NCBI RefSeq assembly: GCF_023556315.2
Contig: NZ_CP116221.1
Span: 2,553,001 to 2,617,000 of the forward strand
DNA from: Psychroserpens ponticola
GTDB taxonomy: Bacteria; Bacteroidota; Bacteroidia; Flavobacteriales; Flavobacteriaceae
Direction of reading: 5' to 3'
Length of the DNA stretch: 64,000 nt
The notes beneath the pieces were generated by a model. The model was not told the origin of the DNA and ran no database searches. It saw only the letters and a program-made list of their open reading frames with translations. The translations under genes and the position numbers were made by a program. This document shows, one piece after another, positions 26,106-35,704 of this stretch. Position 1 is the stretch's first letter. Each line of letters opens with the position of its first letter.

Positions 26106-28484
26106 ATGGAACAAACAACTTGTTTCCACTGTGGTGACGATTGTAATACAACAATAATATCCTTTGATGATAAAAATTTCTGCTGTAATGGTTGCAAAAC
26201 TGTTTATGAGATTTTTTCTGAAAATGATTTGACCTGTTATTACGATTTACAATCTTCTCCTGGTACAATTCCAAAAGAGATTGAAGGGAAATACGATTTT
26301 CTTTCACAGGAAACTATTATTGAAAAACTTACAGAGTTTAATGATGGAAATACACAAATCGCTACATTATTCATTCCTCACATTCATTGTAGTTCTTGCA
26401 TATGGATTTTAGAAAACCTAAACAAATTAAATCCGAATATCACCTCATCACAAGTTAATTTCGGAAAGAAAACGGTTCGTGTCACTTATAAATCTGAAAA
26501 TTGTTCGCTTAAAGATGTTGTACTTCTATTAAGTTCTATTGGCTATGAACCTTATATTTCTTTAGACGATTTTAAAACTGGAAAACAGGACGTTAATCGC
26601 AGTCTAATTTATAAATTAGGAATAGCTGGTTTCGCCTTTGGTAATGTTATGTTTTTATCTTTTCCTGAGTATTTTGAAGTTGGTGAGTTTTGGCTAGAAC
26701 AATATAAACACTTATTCCGTTGGTTGATGTTTGCCTTTTCTATTCCTGTAGTTTTTTATGCTGGAAGTGATTATTTCGTTTCTGCTTATAAAGGATTACG
26801 TTCTAAATTATTAAATATTGATGTGCCTATTGCACTTGGTATTACTGTTCTATTTATTAGGAGTACAGCTGAAATTATATTTGATTTAGGATCTGGATTT
26901 TTTGATAGCTTAACTGGACTCATTTTCTTTTTATTACTCGGAAAGTTCTTCCAACAAAAAACATATACATTTTTATCTTTTGAACGTGATTACAAATCTT
27001 ATTTTCCAATAGCAATAACCAAAATAAATTCGGTAGGCAATGAAACGCCAATTCAGGTTTATGATATTGAAAAAGGTGATCGCTTACTTATTAGAAACGA
27101 AGAATTAATTCCTGTTGATGGTATTCTTATTAACGGAAAAGCAAAAATTGATTATAGCTTTGTTACTGGAGAATCTGAATCGGTTGGCAAAGAATCTGGA
27201 GACAAATTATTCGCTGGAGGAAAACAAACCTCTGGTGTTATTGAAATGGAAGCTCTTAAATCTGTTGAACAAAGCTACCTCACTCAATTGTGGAGTAATG
27301 ATGTTTTTAGTAAAAATAAAGAAGATGGATTTACAACACTAACCAATACAATAAGTAAACGTTTCACATACATCGTTTTAAGTATTGCAATTATTGCGAC
27401 TACCTTTTGGTTATTTACTGATGCTTCAAAAGCTATGAATGTATTTACCGCAGTATTGATAATAGCGTGTCCATGTGCTATTGCATTATCTGCTCCTTTT
27501 ACGTTTGGTAATTTGCTTCGCATCTTCGGAAAGTTGAAATTCTATGTCAAAAATGCTTCAGTTATAGAACAGTTAGCAGGAATTAATACCATTATTTTTG
27601 ATAAAACTGGGACCATAACCTCTAGTAAAAGTAGTACAGCAAATTATGATGGTGTTGCATTAACACCTTCCGAAGAACTGTTACTAAAAAACACGCTTCG
27701 AGGCTCTAATCATCCATTAAGCAGGACTTTATATGATATTTTAGATGAACATTGTATTATCACTTTAAATCATTTTGAAGAACATTTAGGCAAAGGTATT
27801 GAAGCTAAACATAATAATGAACACATCAAAATTGGGTCTGCAAGTTTTGTAGGCGCTGAAGAACCTTCAGTGTTAAATACAACGGTTCATATTAGCACAA
27901 ATAATCAATATAAAGGAAAGTATACGTTTTATAATAGCTATAGAAAAGGACTATCGAAACTATTTAACAAACTTAAAAAGCATTTTGATTTAGTCATTCT
28001 CTCTGGTGACAATGAAGGGGAATTCGAAAATCTGAAGAAGTTATTGCCTTCAAAAACAAAATTAATCTTTAATCAAAAGCCAGACGACAAGCTTGAATAT
28101 ATTAAATATCATCAAACCGAAGGAGCAAAAGTGCTTATGATTGGTGACGGACTTAATGATGCTGGAGCATTAGCACAAAGCAATGTTGGCATAGCAATTT
28201 CAGAAAATGTGAACGTTTTCTCTCCTGCTTGTGATGCCATTTTAGATGCAACTAAATTTAATCAACTATACAACTTTATAAAAGCATCAAAGAGTGCTAT
28301 TACAATCATAAAATGGAGTTTTGTGTTATCGTTTATCTATAATATAATCGGACTTTACTTTGCGGTTACAGGTCAATTAGCTCCTGTTGTCGCTGCAATT
28401 CTAATGCCTTTAAGCTCTATAAGCATTGTCGTATTTACAACTATTACTACAAATATTATTGGCAGAAAATTATCAAAATCATGA
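26106..28484 (+). CDS. ccoI: CcoI-type copper-transporting P-type ATPase
   Basis: A 792-residue P1B ATPase. The N-terminus has a cysteine-rich metal-binding region (CFHCGDDC and CCNGCK) followed by an HMA-like domain whose site reads HCSSCIW. The membrane metal site is CPC in IIACPCAIALS near residue 453, the phosphorylation motif DKTGT near 498, and the hinge GDGLNDAGALAQS near 680. The FixI/CcoI type exports or delivers copper for cbb3 oxidase assembly. Its stop overlaps the hemN start (ATGA), and it is divergent from fnr with a shared FNR-type site. Confidence 0.93.
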   Translation: MEQTTCFHCGDDCNTTIISFDDKNFCCNGCKTVYEIFSENDLTCYYDLQSSPGTIPKEIEGKYDFLSQETIIEKLTEFNDGNTQIATLFIPHIHCSSCIWILENLNKLNPNITSSQVNFGKKTVRVTYKSENCSLKDVVLLLSSIGYEPYISLDDFKTGKQDVNRSLIYKLGIAGFAFGNVMFLSFPEYFEVGEFWLEQYKHLFRWLMFAFSIPVVFYAGSDYFVSAYKGLRSKLLNIDVPIALGITVLFIRSTAEIIFDLGSGFFDSLTGLIFFLLLGKFFQQKTYTFLSFERDYKSYFPIAITKINSVGNETPIQVYDIEKGDRLLIRNEELIPVDGILINGKAKIDYSFVTGESESVGKESGDKLFAGGKQTSGVIEMEALKSVEQSYLTQLWSNDVFSKNKEDGFTTLTNTISKRFTYIVLSIAIIATTFWLFTDASKAMNVFTAVLIIACPCAIALSAPFTFGNLLRIFGKLKFYVKNASVIEQLAGINTIIFDKTGTITSSKSSTANYDGVALTPSEELLLKNTLRGSNHPLSRTLYDILDEHCIITLNHFEEHLGKGIEAKHNNEHIKIGSASFVGAEEPSVLNTTVHISTNNQYKGKYTFYNSYRKGLSKLFNKLKKHFDLVILSGDNEGEFENLKKLLPSKTKLIFNQKPDDKLEYIKYHQTEGAKVLMIGDGLNDAGALAQSNVGIAISENVNVFSPACDAILDATKFNQLYNFIKASKSAITIIKWSFVLSFIYNIIGLYFAVTGQLAPVVAAILMPLSSISIVVFTTITTNIIGRKLSKS

Positions 28485-29845
28485 ACACATCTCTAATCCA
28501 AAAATATAACATTCCTGGTCCAAGATATACGAGTTATCCAACAGTACCATTTTGGGATGAAGCAAAATTTTCTAAAGAAAAGTGGTTAAAAACGTTTAAA
28601 GCATCATTTGAAGAAAGCAATTCTGAACAAGGCATCAGCCTATACATTCATCTTCCGTTTTGCGAAAGTTTATGCACGTTTTGTGCTTGCCATAAGCATA
28701 TTACAAAACGACATTCAATGGAAGACATTTATATAGAAACCGTTTTAAAAGAATGGCATTTATATGTTGAATTAATGTCTTCTAAACCTATTATAAAAGA
28801 AATTCATTTAGGTGGAGGAACACCAACCTTCTTTTCAAGTGACAATTTAAGTAAACTGATTAATGGTTTGTTAGAACCCTCAGAATTGCATAATGATTAT
28901 GAATTTAGTTTTGAAGGACATCCAAACAATACAACCAAAGAACACCTTCAAACACTTTATAATTTAGGATTTACGCGTGTCAGTTTTGGGATTCAAGACT
29001 ATGACGAAACTGTGCAAAAAGCCATTCATCGCATCCAATCCTTTGAACAAGTTCAAAAAGTAACCGAATGGTCAAGATCAATTGGCTATACCTCTATTAG
29101 TCATGATCTAATTTTCGGATTGCCATTTCAAAACATTGAGACTATGACCGAGAGTATTAACAAAACGAAACGCTTACGTCCTGATCGTATTTCGTTTTAT
29201 AGTTATGCTCATGTACCATGGGTAAAAGGTGTTGGTCAACGTGGCTTTAATGAAGATGATTTGCCTAAAGGTGATGAAAAACGCGCTTTATATGAAACTG
29301 GCAAACAACTCTTAACCGGTTTAGGTTATGAAGAAATTGGCATGGATCATTTCGCATTAAAAACCGACCATCTATATACAGCTATCATCAATAAAACCTT
29401 ACACAGAAATTTCATGGGTTACACCGCAAATACAACACAACTAATGATTGGTTTAGGCATGTCTGCTATAAGTGATAGTTGGTATGGCTTTGCTCAAAAT
29501 GTTAAAACTGTTAAAGAATATGAAGCTATTGTGACTTCAAAAGAAATACCAATATTTAGAGGTCATATTTTAACCGATGAAGATTTGGTTATTAGACAAC
29601 ATATTCTTAATATTATGTGTCATTTAGGAACCTCATGGAGCGATGAAAGTCTAAAATTCTCAAAGCTGAATACCGTTTTAGAAGCCTTAAAAGAAGCTGA
29701 AAAAGATGGATTAATTCTAGTTGATAAAAACGCTTTAAAAGTTTATGAAGAAGCTAAGCCATTTATAAGAAATATATGCATGGGATTTGATTTAAGACTT
29801 CATGAAAGTCGACCAGAAACGCAAGTATTTTCAATGACTATATAA
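28481..29845 (+). CDS. hemN: Oxygen-independent coproporphyrinogen III dehydrogenase HemN
   Basis: A 454-residue radical SAM enzyme of haem biosynthesis, which decarboxylates coproporphyrinogen III without oxygen. The SAM cluster motif is C61-x3-C65-x2-C68 followed by C70 in CESLCTFCAC. GGGTP (glycine motif) and a C-terminal HemN domain are present. It overlaps ccoI by 4 bases and precedes the cco operon, consistent with haem supply at low oxygen. Confidence 0.95.
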   Translation: MNTSLIQKYNIPGPRYTSYPTVPFWDEAKFSKEKWLKTFKASFEESNSEQGISLYIHLPFCESLCTFCACHKHITKRHSMEDIYIETVLKEWHLYVELMSSKPIIKEIHLGGGTPTFFSSDNLSKLINGLLEPSELHNDYEFSFEGHPNNTTKEHLQTLYNLGFTRVSFGIQDYDETVQKAIHRIQSFEQVQKVTEWSRSIGYTSISHDLIFGLPFQNIETMTESINKTKRLRPDRISFYSYAHVPWVKGVGQRGFNEDDLPKGDEKRALYETGKQLLTGLGYEEIGMDHFALKTDHLYTAIINKTLHRNFMGYTANTTQLMIGLGMSAISDSWYGFAQNVKTVKEYEAIVTSKEIPIFRGHILTDEDLVIRQHILNIMCHLGTSWSDESLKFSKLNTVLEALKEAEKDGLILVDKNALKVYEEAKPFIRNICMGFDLRLHESRPETQVFSMTI

Positions 29846-29858
29846 TTTTTTTTAAACA

Positions 29859-29901
29859 TGACAAATATCATATTCTTAAAGCTTAAACGAACGTAATTTT
29901 G
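29859..29901 (+). promoter_or_regulatory. FNR-type class II promoter of the cco operon
   Basis: TGA-CAAATA-TCA at 29859-29870, then 23 bp, then a perfect -7 element TAATTTTG (29894-29901). ccoS starts 21 bases later. The predicted start point near 29906 gives a site centre at about -41.5. Confidence 0.8.
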
Positions 29902-29921
29902 AATCATAACTTCTAATAGGT

Positions 29922-30110
29922 ATGAGTGTTATATATATTTTACTGAGTATCAGCATTATCGTTGCCATTGTGTTTTTTATAGCGTTTATAACTGCTGTAA
30001 AAAGTGGACAATACGACGATAGTTATACTCCATCTGTTAGAATGCTTTTTGAAGACGAACTCGTTAAAGAGCAACCTAAACCATCTATTAAATCAAAAAA
30101 GACTAATTAA
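29922..30110 (+). CDS. ccoS: CcoS, cbb3 oxidase assembly protein
   Basis: A 62-residue single-helix membrane protein (helix about 3-26) with the typical CcoS C-terminal motif SGQYDDSYTPSVRMLFED. CcoS is needed for insertion of haem and copper into CcoN. It precedes ccoNO by 6 bases. Confidence 0.92.
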   Translation: MSVIYILLSISIIVAIVFFIAFITAVKSGQYDDSYTPSVRMLFEDELVKEQPKPSIKSKKTN

Positions 30111-30116
30111 ATTATT

Positions 30117-32306
30117 ATGGAAGTCCAACAATTTTATTACGATAACAAAATCGTCAAAAATTTCCTTTATGCAACAATGCTTTGGGGAGTTGTAGGAATG
30201 TTAGTAGGTTTACTACTCGCATTTATGTTTTTATTCCCAAATTTAACTGATGGAATTTCCTGGTTAAGTTTTGGTCGTCTTAGACCATTGCATACCAATG
30301 CAGTTATCTTTGCTTTTGTTGGTAATGCCATTTTTGCTGGTGTATACTACTCATCGCAACGTTTACTTAAGGCGAGAATGTTTAGCGACCTTTTAAGTAA
30401 AATTAATTTTTGGGGTTGGCAATTAATTATTGTTGGAGCTGCAATAACTCTTCCATTAGGTTATTCTACATCTAAAGAATATGCCGAATTAGAATGGCCT
30501 TTTGATATTGCTATTGCATTGATTTGGGTAGTTTTTGGTTGGAACTTGATTGGAACATTGCTCAAAAGAAGACAACGTCATTTATATGTTGCCATTTGGT
30601 TTTACTTAGCAACGTTTGTAACCGTTGCTGTACTTCATATTTTTAATAGTTTGGAATTACCTGTTAGTGGACTCAAAAGTTACTCTGTATATGCTGGTGT
30701 TCAAGATGCCTTAGTACAATGGTGGTATGGTCATAATGCGGTTGCATTTTTCTTGACAACACCTTTCTTAGGTTTAATGTACTACTTCGTACCTAAAGCA
30801 GCTAACAGACCAGTGTATTCATATCGTTTATCTATTGTACATTTCTGGTCATTAATCTTTATTTATATTTGGGCTGGACCTCACCATTTATTATATACCG
30901 CTTTACCTGAATGGGCTCAAAATTTAGGTGTCGCATTCTCTGTAATGTTATTGATGCCATCTTGGGGTGGAATGATTAACGGACTTCTAACACTTCGTGG
31001 TGCTTGGGATAAAGTACGAACAGATCCTGTTCTTAAATTTATGGTAGTCGCAATTACTGGTTATGGTATGGCAACCTTTGAAGGACCTATGCTATCTCTT
31101 AAAAATGTAAATGCTATTGCACACTTTACTGATTGGATTATTGCTCACGTTCATGTTGGAGCACTAGCATGGAATGGTTTTCTTGCCTTTGGTATGATTT
31201 ATTATTTAATACCTCGTTTAGTAAAAACAAAATTATACTCAACTGCCTTAGCTAATCTGCATTTCTGGATAGGTACACTTGGTATCATCATGTATGCTCT
31301 TCCAATGTATGTTGCTGGTTTCACACAAGCAAGTATGTGGAAACAATTTAATCCTGACGGCACTTTAGTGTATGGAAATTTCTTAGAAACCGTATCCGAA
31401 ATTATGCCAATGTATTGGATGCGCGCTATTGGAGGAACACTTTTTATTGCAGGAATGTTAATTTTAGTTTACAATATAATAGCAACCATTAGAAAAGGTA
31501 GCGCTGTAACTGATGAATTAGCGGAAGCTCCTGCATTACAAAACGTATCTAAAAGACGTGTTGCTGGTGAAGGATGGCATACTTGGTTAGAAAGAAAGCC
31601 GATTAAATTAACAATTTATGCAACTATTGCGATTCTAATTGGTGGTATTGTACAAATTGTTCCAACCATAATGGTTAAATCAAATATCCCAACAATTAGT
31701 AGTGTACAACCATATACACCTTTAGAGTTAGAAGGTCGTGATATTTATATACGTGAAGGTTGTGTTGGCTGTCACTCGCAAATGGTAAGACCATTTAGAA
31801 GTGAGGTTGAACGTTATGGTGAATACTCCAAAGCTGGAGAATTTGTTTATGATCATCCTTTCCTTTGGGGAAGTAAACGTACTGGTCCTGATTTACATCG
31901 TGTTGGTGGGAAATATTCCGACAATTGGCACTTAAACCATATGTATGATCCACAAAGTACTTCTTCAGGTTCTATAATGCCTGCTTACCAATGGTTAATA
32001 AAAAACAAACTTGATAAATCTCTAACTGAGACTAAAATGAAAGCAATGGTAAGTCTAGGTGTACCTTATACTGAAGATGATATTGCCAATGCGCAACAAT
32101 CTATGACTGAACAAGGTACTAAAATTGAGAAAAACTTGTATTCAGATCCAGATTTTGCTGATACTTATGAAGCCGACAAAAAAGCTGGCGGACAAGATTT
32201 CGTTGAAATGCGCAATCGTGAAATCGTTGCTGTTATCGCATACTTACAACGATTAGGAACAGATATTAAAGTAAAAGATGACGAAGTAACATCAAATAAA
32301 AACTAA
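30117..32306 (+). CDS. ccoNO: cbb3-type cytochrome c oxidase, fused CcoN-CcoO subunits I and II
   Basis: A 729-residue fusion. Residues 1-470 are the catalytic CcoN: low-spin haem ligand H59 (RPLHTN), CuB ligands H206 (WYGHNA) and H256/H257 (GPHHLLY), and haem ligands near H344/H346 (AHVHVG), with about twelve helices. Residues 500-729 are the monohaem cytochrome c CcoO, anchored by a helix at about 498-516 and with the haem motif CVGCH at 549-553. In Proteobacteria the two are separate; the fusion is typical of Bacteroidota. This high-affinity oxidase works at low oxygen in the inner membrane. Confidence 0.96.
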   Translation: MEVQQFYYDNKIVKNFLYATMLWGVVGMLVGLLLAFMFLFPNLTDGISWLSFGRLRPLHTNAVIFAFVGNAIFAGVYYSSQRLLKARMFSDLLSKINFWGWQLIIVGAAITLPLGYSTSKEYAELEWPFDIAIALIWVVFGWNLIGTLLKRRQRHLYVAIWFYLATFVTVAVLHIFNSLELPVSGLKSYSVYAGVQDALVQWWYGHNAVAFFLTTPFLGLMYYFVPKAANRPVYSYRLSIVHFWSLIFIYIWAGPHHLLYTALPEWAQNLGVAFSVMLLMPSWGGMINGLLTLRGAWDKVRTDPVLKFMVVAITGYGMATFEGPMLSLKNVNAIAHFTDWIIAHVHVGALAWNGFLAFGMIYYLIPRLVKTKLYSTALANLHFWIGTLGIIMYALPMYVAGFTQASMWKQFNPDGTLVYGNFLETVSEIMPMYWMRAIGGTLFIAGMLILVYNIIATIRKGSAVTDELAEAPALQNVSKRRVAGEGWHTWLERKPIKLTIYATIAILIGGIVQIVPTIMVKSNIPTISSVQPYTPLELEGRDIYIREGCVGCHSQMVRPFRSEVERYGEYSKAGEFVYDHPFLWGSKRTGPDLHRVGGKYSDNWHLNHMYDPQSTSSGSIMPAYQWLIKNKLDKSLTETKMKAMVSLGVPYTEDDIANAQQSMTEQGTKIEKNLYSDPDFADTYEADKKAGGQDFVEMRNREIVAVIAYLQRLGTDIKVKDDEVTSNKN

Positions 32307-32312
32307 TTTATC

Positions 32313-32498
32313 ATGCTAAAATTTGTAAAAAACCATATGGAAAGTATCACTGGAATAGAAATATATCCTATGATCTCCTTACTCATATTTTTCAGTTTTT
32401 TCGTCGTCCTTTTCTGGTGGGTAATTACCGCAAAAAAAGACTATATCAACACCGTGAGTAACCTTCCTTTAGACAACCAAAACACTACAGAATTATGA
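32313..32498 (+). CDS. ccoQ: CcoQ-like small cbb3 oxidase subunit
   Basis: A 61-residue protein with one membrane helix (about 19-38, followed by WWVITAKKDYI). Its position between ccoNO and ccoP and its size match CcoQ, which stabilises the oxidase. It overlaps ccoP by 4 bases. Confidence 0.82.
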   Translation: MLKFVKNHMESITGIEIYPMISLLIFFSFFVVLFWWVITAKKDYINTVSNLPLDNQNTTEL

Positions 32499-33433
32499 GA
32501 AATTTCATTCCTTCTTGGATAAGAGTACCTGCAGTATTCTTTATTATTGCTGGTATCGTAGAATATACTATAGATTCTGGTGATAAACCCGCGTTTATTG
32601 AAAAACCAATGGTATTACTATTCTTAATATTAGTACTATTAATAATTATTGCTATTGAAGCTATAGTGTCTTCAATTAACAATGTATTATATCAAAGTTT
32701 AGATGAAGCAGCAAAAGCACGTTATAATGCTCAAAAATCAAAGACACCAAAACTTATAAGTTGGACTTCTGAAGCATACCAAAAATTACTAGGTAGCAAA
32801 CCTATGGAAGAAGAACATGAAATTGTCTTAGATCATAATTACGATGGCATAAAAGAATTAGATAATAATCTTCCACCATGGTGGATCTATGGGTTTTATG
32901 CAAGTATCGTTTTTGCAGCAATTTATTTAGTGCGTTTCCATGTGTTTAATGGGGAAAATCAGTATGATGAACTCGAATCTGACTTAGTTCAAGCTAAAAT
33001 TGACATCGAAGAATATAAGAAAAATGCAAAAGATTTGGTCGACTTTAATACCGTAGAATTATTAACTGAAACTAGTGATTTAAAAGCTGGACAAAAACTA
33101 TTTGAAATGAACTGTGTGGCTTGCCATAAAGCTGATGGTGGAGGCGGAATTGGCCCGAACCTTACCGATAAACATTGGATCTTGGGTGGTGGAATTAATA
33201 ACGTTTTCAAAACAGTTTCAGAAGGTGGTCGTGATGGAAAAGGTATGATTGCTTGGAAACAAAGTTTGAAACCAGCAGAAATCGCTCAAGTAGCTAGTTA
33301 TCTACTCCAATTTCAAGGCACAACACCTGCAGAACCGAAAGCTCCTGAAGGTGATATTTGGATCGATAAAAATGCTCCAACCGAAGACGTTGTAACTGAA
33401 TCAGTTGAAGTTCAAGACATAAAAGAAGATTAA
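32495..33433 (+). CDS. ccoP: CcoP, cbb3 oxidase cytochrome c subunit III
   Basis: A 312-residue protein with N-terminal helices (about 10-25 and 40-58), a further helix near 130-147, and a single cytochrome c domain with haem motif CVACH at 207-211 and GPNLTDKHWI. Proteobacterial CcoP usually has two haems; only one CxxCH is present here, as in other Bacteroidota. The PWW motif at 127-129 before the third helix is conserved in CcoP. It passes electrons to CcoO/CcoN. Confidence 0.93.
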   Translation: MRNFIPSWIRVPAVFFIIAGIVEYTIDSGDKPAFIEKPMVLLFLILVLLIIIAIEAIVSSINNVLYQSLDEAAKARYNAQKSKTPKLISWTSEAYQKLLGSKPMEEEHEIVLDHNYDGIKELDNNLPPWWIYGFYASIVFAAIYLVRFHVFNGENQYDELESDLVQAKIDIEEYKKNAKDLVDFNTVELLTETSDLKAGQKLFEMNCVACHKADGGGGIGPNLTDKHWILGGGINNVFKTVSEGGRDGKGMIAWKQSLKPAEIAQVASYLLQFQGTTPAEPKAPEGDIWIDKNAPTEDVVTESVEVQDIKED

Positions 33434-33482
33434 TTTTATTGATTCTTAGATAAGAACTGCTAAGTTTCAAAATAAGACTGTT

Positions 33483-34907
33483 ATGAACACACCTGAAAAC
33501 GAAACATTTAGAGATTCTATTGGAACCATCAATGAAGATGGAAATCGTGCTTGGGTGTATCCTAAAAAACCAAGTGGATGGTATTATGAAAAACGTAAAA
33601 TTGTAAGTTATGCCTTATTAGCATTTCTTTTTGCTGCACCTTTTATTAAAATTAACGGCAATCAGTTTTTGATGTTTAATGTTTTAGAACGACGTTTTAA
33701 CATCTTCGGATTCCCCTTTTGGCCACAAGATTTTCATTTGTTTGTGATTTCAATGTTGGTTGCTGTCATTTTTATCACATTATTCACGGTTGGTTTCGGA
33801 CGTATTTTTTGTGGATGGATTTGTCCGCAAACCATTTTTATGGAAATGGTTTTCCGTAGAATTGAGTATTGGATTGATGGCGACAGAAATAAACAACGAA
33901 AACTACAAAGACAAAAATGGGATGCTGAAAAAATCAGAAAACGCATCTTTAAATGGTTCATATTTTTAGTCATATCCTTTTTAATTGCTAATATCTTTTT
34001 GGCCTATCTTATTGGAAGTGACAAGCTTTTAAGATATATCATTGATGGGCCATTTGAACATTTAGGTACGCTATTTCCTTTGATTATTTTTACTGGAGTA
34101 TTCTATTTTGTTTTTGCATGGTTTAGAGAACAAGTTTGTATTATTGCTTGTCCATATGGAAGACTTCAAGGCGTCCTTCTAGATAATAAATCTATTATAG
34201 TCGCTTATGATCATAAACGTGGTGAAGCCGAAAATGGAAGAAAGAAATTTAGAAAAAATGAAGACAGAGAAGCACTTGGTCATGGCGATTGCATTGATTG
34301 TTTACAATGTGTAAATGTTTGTCCGACTGGAATAGATATTAGAAATGGTACGCAATTAGAATGTGTTAATTGTACTGCATGCATTGATGAATGCGATCAT
34401 ATTATGGAAAGTATTAATCTTCCTAAAGGGTTGATCAGATATGCAAGTGAAGATAATATTGAAAAGGGAAAGAAATTTGAATTTACACCTAGACTAAAAG
34501 GCTATTCGGCAGTATTATTTATTTTAACAGGTGTTTTATGCGGCATGTTGTTATTAAGAAATGATGTTGAGGCTAGAGTATTACGGTTACCTGGTCAACT
34601 TTATGAACACAAAGGTGAATCTATAATTAGTAATGTATTCACCTATAAACTTGTAAATAAAACCACTGAAAAAATTGAAGATGTCAATTTTAAGTTGAGA
34701 GCATACCAAGGAGAAATTAAATTGGTTTCAAATACAGGCAAGGTTGAAGTTCCTGAGCAAGGATTAGCTGAAGGCACTTTATTTATAGAGATTGACAAAA
34801 GTGAATTAAAAGGCGATAAAAACAAACTCATGATTGAAGTTTACAGTGGAGAAGAACTCATTGAAACGACAACAGTTAACTTTTTAGGACCGAGAAGTTA
34901 TAATTAA
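33483..34907 (+). CDS. ccoG: CcoG, cbb3 oxidase accessory ferredoxin
   Basis: A 474-residue membrane protein: about five helices, a first cysteine motif CGWICPQ, a CIIACPYGRLQ segment, and two ferredoxin-type clusters, CIDCLQCVNVCP and CVNCTACIDEC. A C-terminal immunoglobulin-like domain follows the last helix. CcoG reduces Cu(II) for CuB assembly in the oxidase. It is 49 bases downstream of ccoP, and a 12-bp hairpin follows the stop codon. Confidence 0.94.
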   Translation: MNTPENETFRDSIGTINEDGNRAWVYPKKPSGWYYEKRKIVSYALLAFLFAAPFIKINGNQFLMFNVLERRFNIFGFPFWPQDFHLFVISMLVAVIFITLFTVGFGRIFCGWICPQTIFMEMVFRRIEYWIDGDRNKQRKLQRQKWDAEKIRKRIFKWFIFLVISFLIANIFLAYLIGSDKLLRYIIDGPFEHLGTLFPLIIFTGVFYFVFAWFREQVCIIACPYGRLQGVLLDNKSIIVAYDHKRGEAENGRKKFRKNEDREALGHGDCIDCLQCVNVCPTGIDIRNGTQLECVNCTACIDECDHIMESINLPKGLIRYASEDNIEKGKKFEFTPRLKGYSAVLFILTGVLCGMLLLRNDVEARVLRLPGQLYEHKGESIISNVFTYKLVNKTTEKIEDVNFKLRAYQGEIKLVSNTGKVEVPEQGLAEGTLFIEIDKSELKGDKNKLMIEVYSGEELIETTTVNFLGPRSYN

Positions 34908-34942
34908 CAAAAGTTAAAAGGCATTAGGAATTTTAACTTTTG
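34908..34942 (+). terminator. Hairpin downstream of ccoG
   Basis: CAAAAGTTAAAA (34908-34919) and TTTTAACTTTTG (34931-34942) are exact reverse complements with an 11-base loop. The stem is A+T-rich and is not followed by a long T run, so termination would be incomplete. Confidence 0.55.
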
Positions 34943-35143
34943 CCCTTAAACTTCCAATTGAAAGTCGCATTAAGGATTGAAACGGCATCCTTTTTATTTG
35001 TCTCTTCGAGCGCAGTCGAGAAGTTGTCAAATAAAAAGATACAGTGTAAAGCCTGACGCTTTTGATTGCAATGAAAAAGGGTAATGCCCTAAAACAAACA
35101 ATATGATTCTGAAATAAGTTCAGGATGACAAAATAAATAGGTT
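34943..35143. repeat. Composite intergenic element between ccoG and ccoH
   Basis: A non-coding stretch with nested symmetry. CTTTTTATTTG (34990-35000) pairs exactly with CAAATAAAAAG (35028-35038); inside it lies the dispersed word TTCGAGCGCAGTCGAGAA (35005-35022). Further right is a small hairpin CTGAA/TTCAG (35109-35123) within a phrase that recurs in flavobacterial intergenic DNA, as far as I remember. No start-to-stop reading frame of note is present. Confidence 0.5.
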
Positions 35144-35590
35144 ATGAAAATAAATTGGGGAACAGGCATCGTACTAGCATTTATTGGGTTTATTAGCTTT
35201 ATAATGTTCTTTGTTATTCGTATGAATACAGATAATAAATTTGATCATGATTTGGTTACCGAAAATTATTACAAAGCCGAATTAGAATATCAAAATGATA
35301 TTAATAAAGAGGAAAACTCTAAAACCTTAAGGTCTGATATTACTTGGAAAAAAACCTCAGAAGGTTTACTCATTATATTTCCCGAAGATCTAAAATCTCA
35401 AAACATTGAAGGAAAAGTGTTCCTATATAGACCATCTAACAAACAAGTAGACTTTGAAAGCTCAATTTCATTGTCTGATCACAATTTGCTCATACCTGAC
35501 AAACGTTTGTTGGATGGTCGTTGGAACATTAAAATTGATTGGCAATATAACGGAAAATCCTATCTCTACAAAAAAGAGATCGTGTATTAA
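35144..35590 (+). CDS. ccoH: CcoH/FixH family protein
   Basis: A 148-residue protein with one N-terminal helix (about 7-26), the FixH signature DLVTENYYKAELEYQ, and a periplasmic beta-sandwich domain. FixH/CcoH takes part in assembly of cbb3 oxidase. It lies 236 bases after ccoG, with a composite repeat between. Confidence 0.9.
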   Translation: MKINWGTGIVLAFIGFISFIMFFVIRMNTDNKFDHDLVTENYYKAELEYQNDINKEENSKTLRSDITWKKTSEGLLIIFPEDLKSQNIEGKVFLYRPSNKQVDFESSISLSDHNLLIPDKRLLDGRWNIKIDWQYNGKSYLYKKEIVY

Positions 35591-35603
35591 ATAGAATGTC
35601 TCC

Positions 35604-35680
35604 TCGAGCAATACAGCAATTAAAACATGTTTATATTGAAAGAAACGAGAGGTTAATAAAGAGGTTTCGACTGTGCTCGA
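35604..35680. repeat. Dispersed repeat downstream of ccoH
   Basis: TCGAGCA (35604-35610) and TGCTCGA (35674-35680) are complementary, and the second arm is part of TTCGACTGTGCTCGA (35666-35680), a member of the family also seen at 1904-1962 and 15550-15607. It fills most of the gap between ccoH and the TauE/SafE gene. Confidence 0.5.
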
Positions 35681-35704
35681 CCTAACACATATACAACATA
35701 ATTT

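Noticed and set aside
26001-26129. A 43-residue N-terminal extension of the FNR-type regulator.
   Set aside because: It would overlap the divergent ccoI start and the FNR-type palindrome, and its translation does not resemble the family; the ATG at 26000 gives MSKCEQC.
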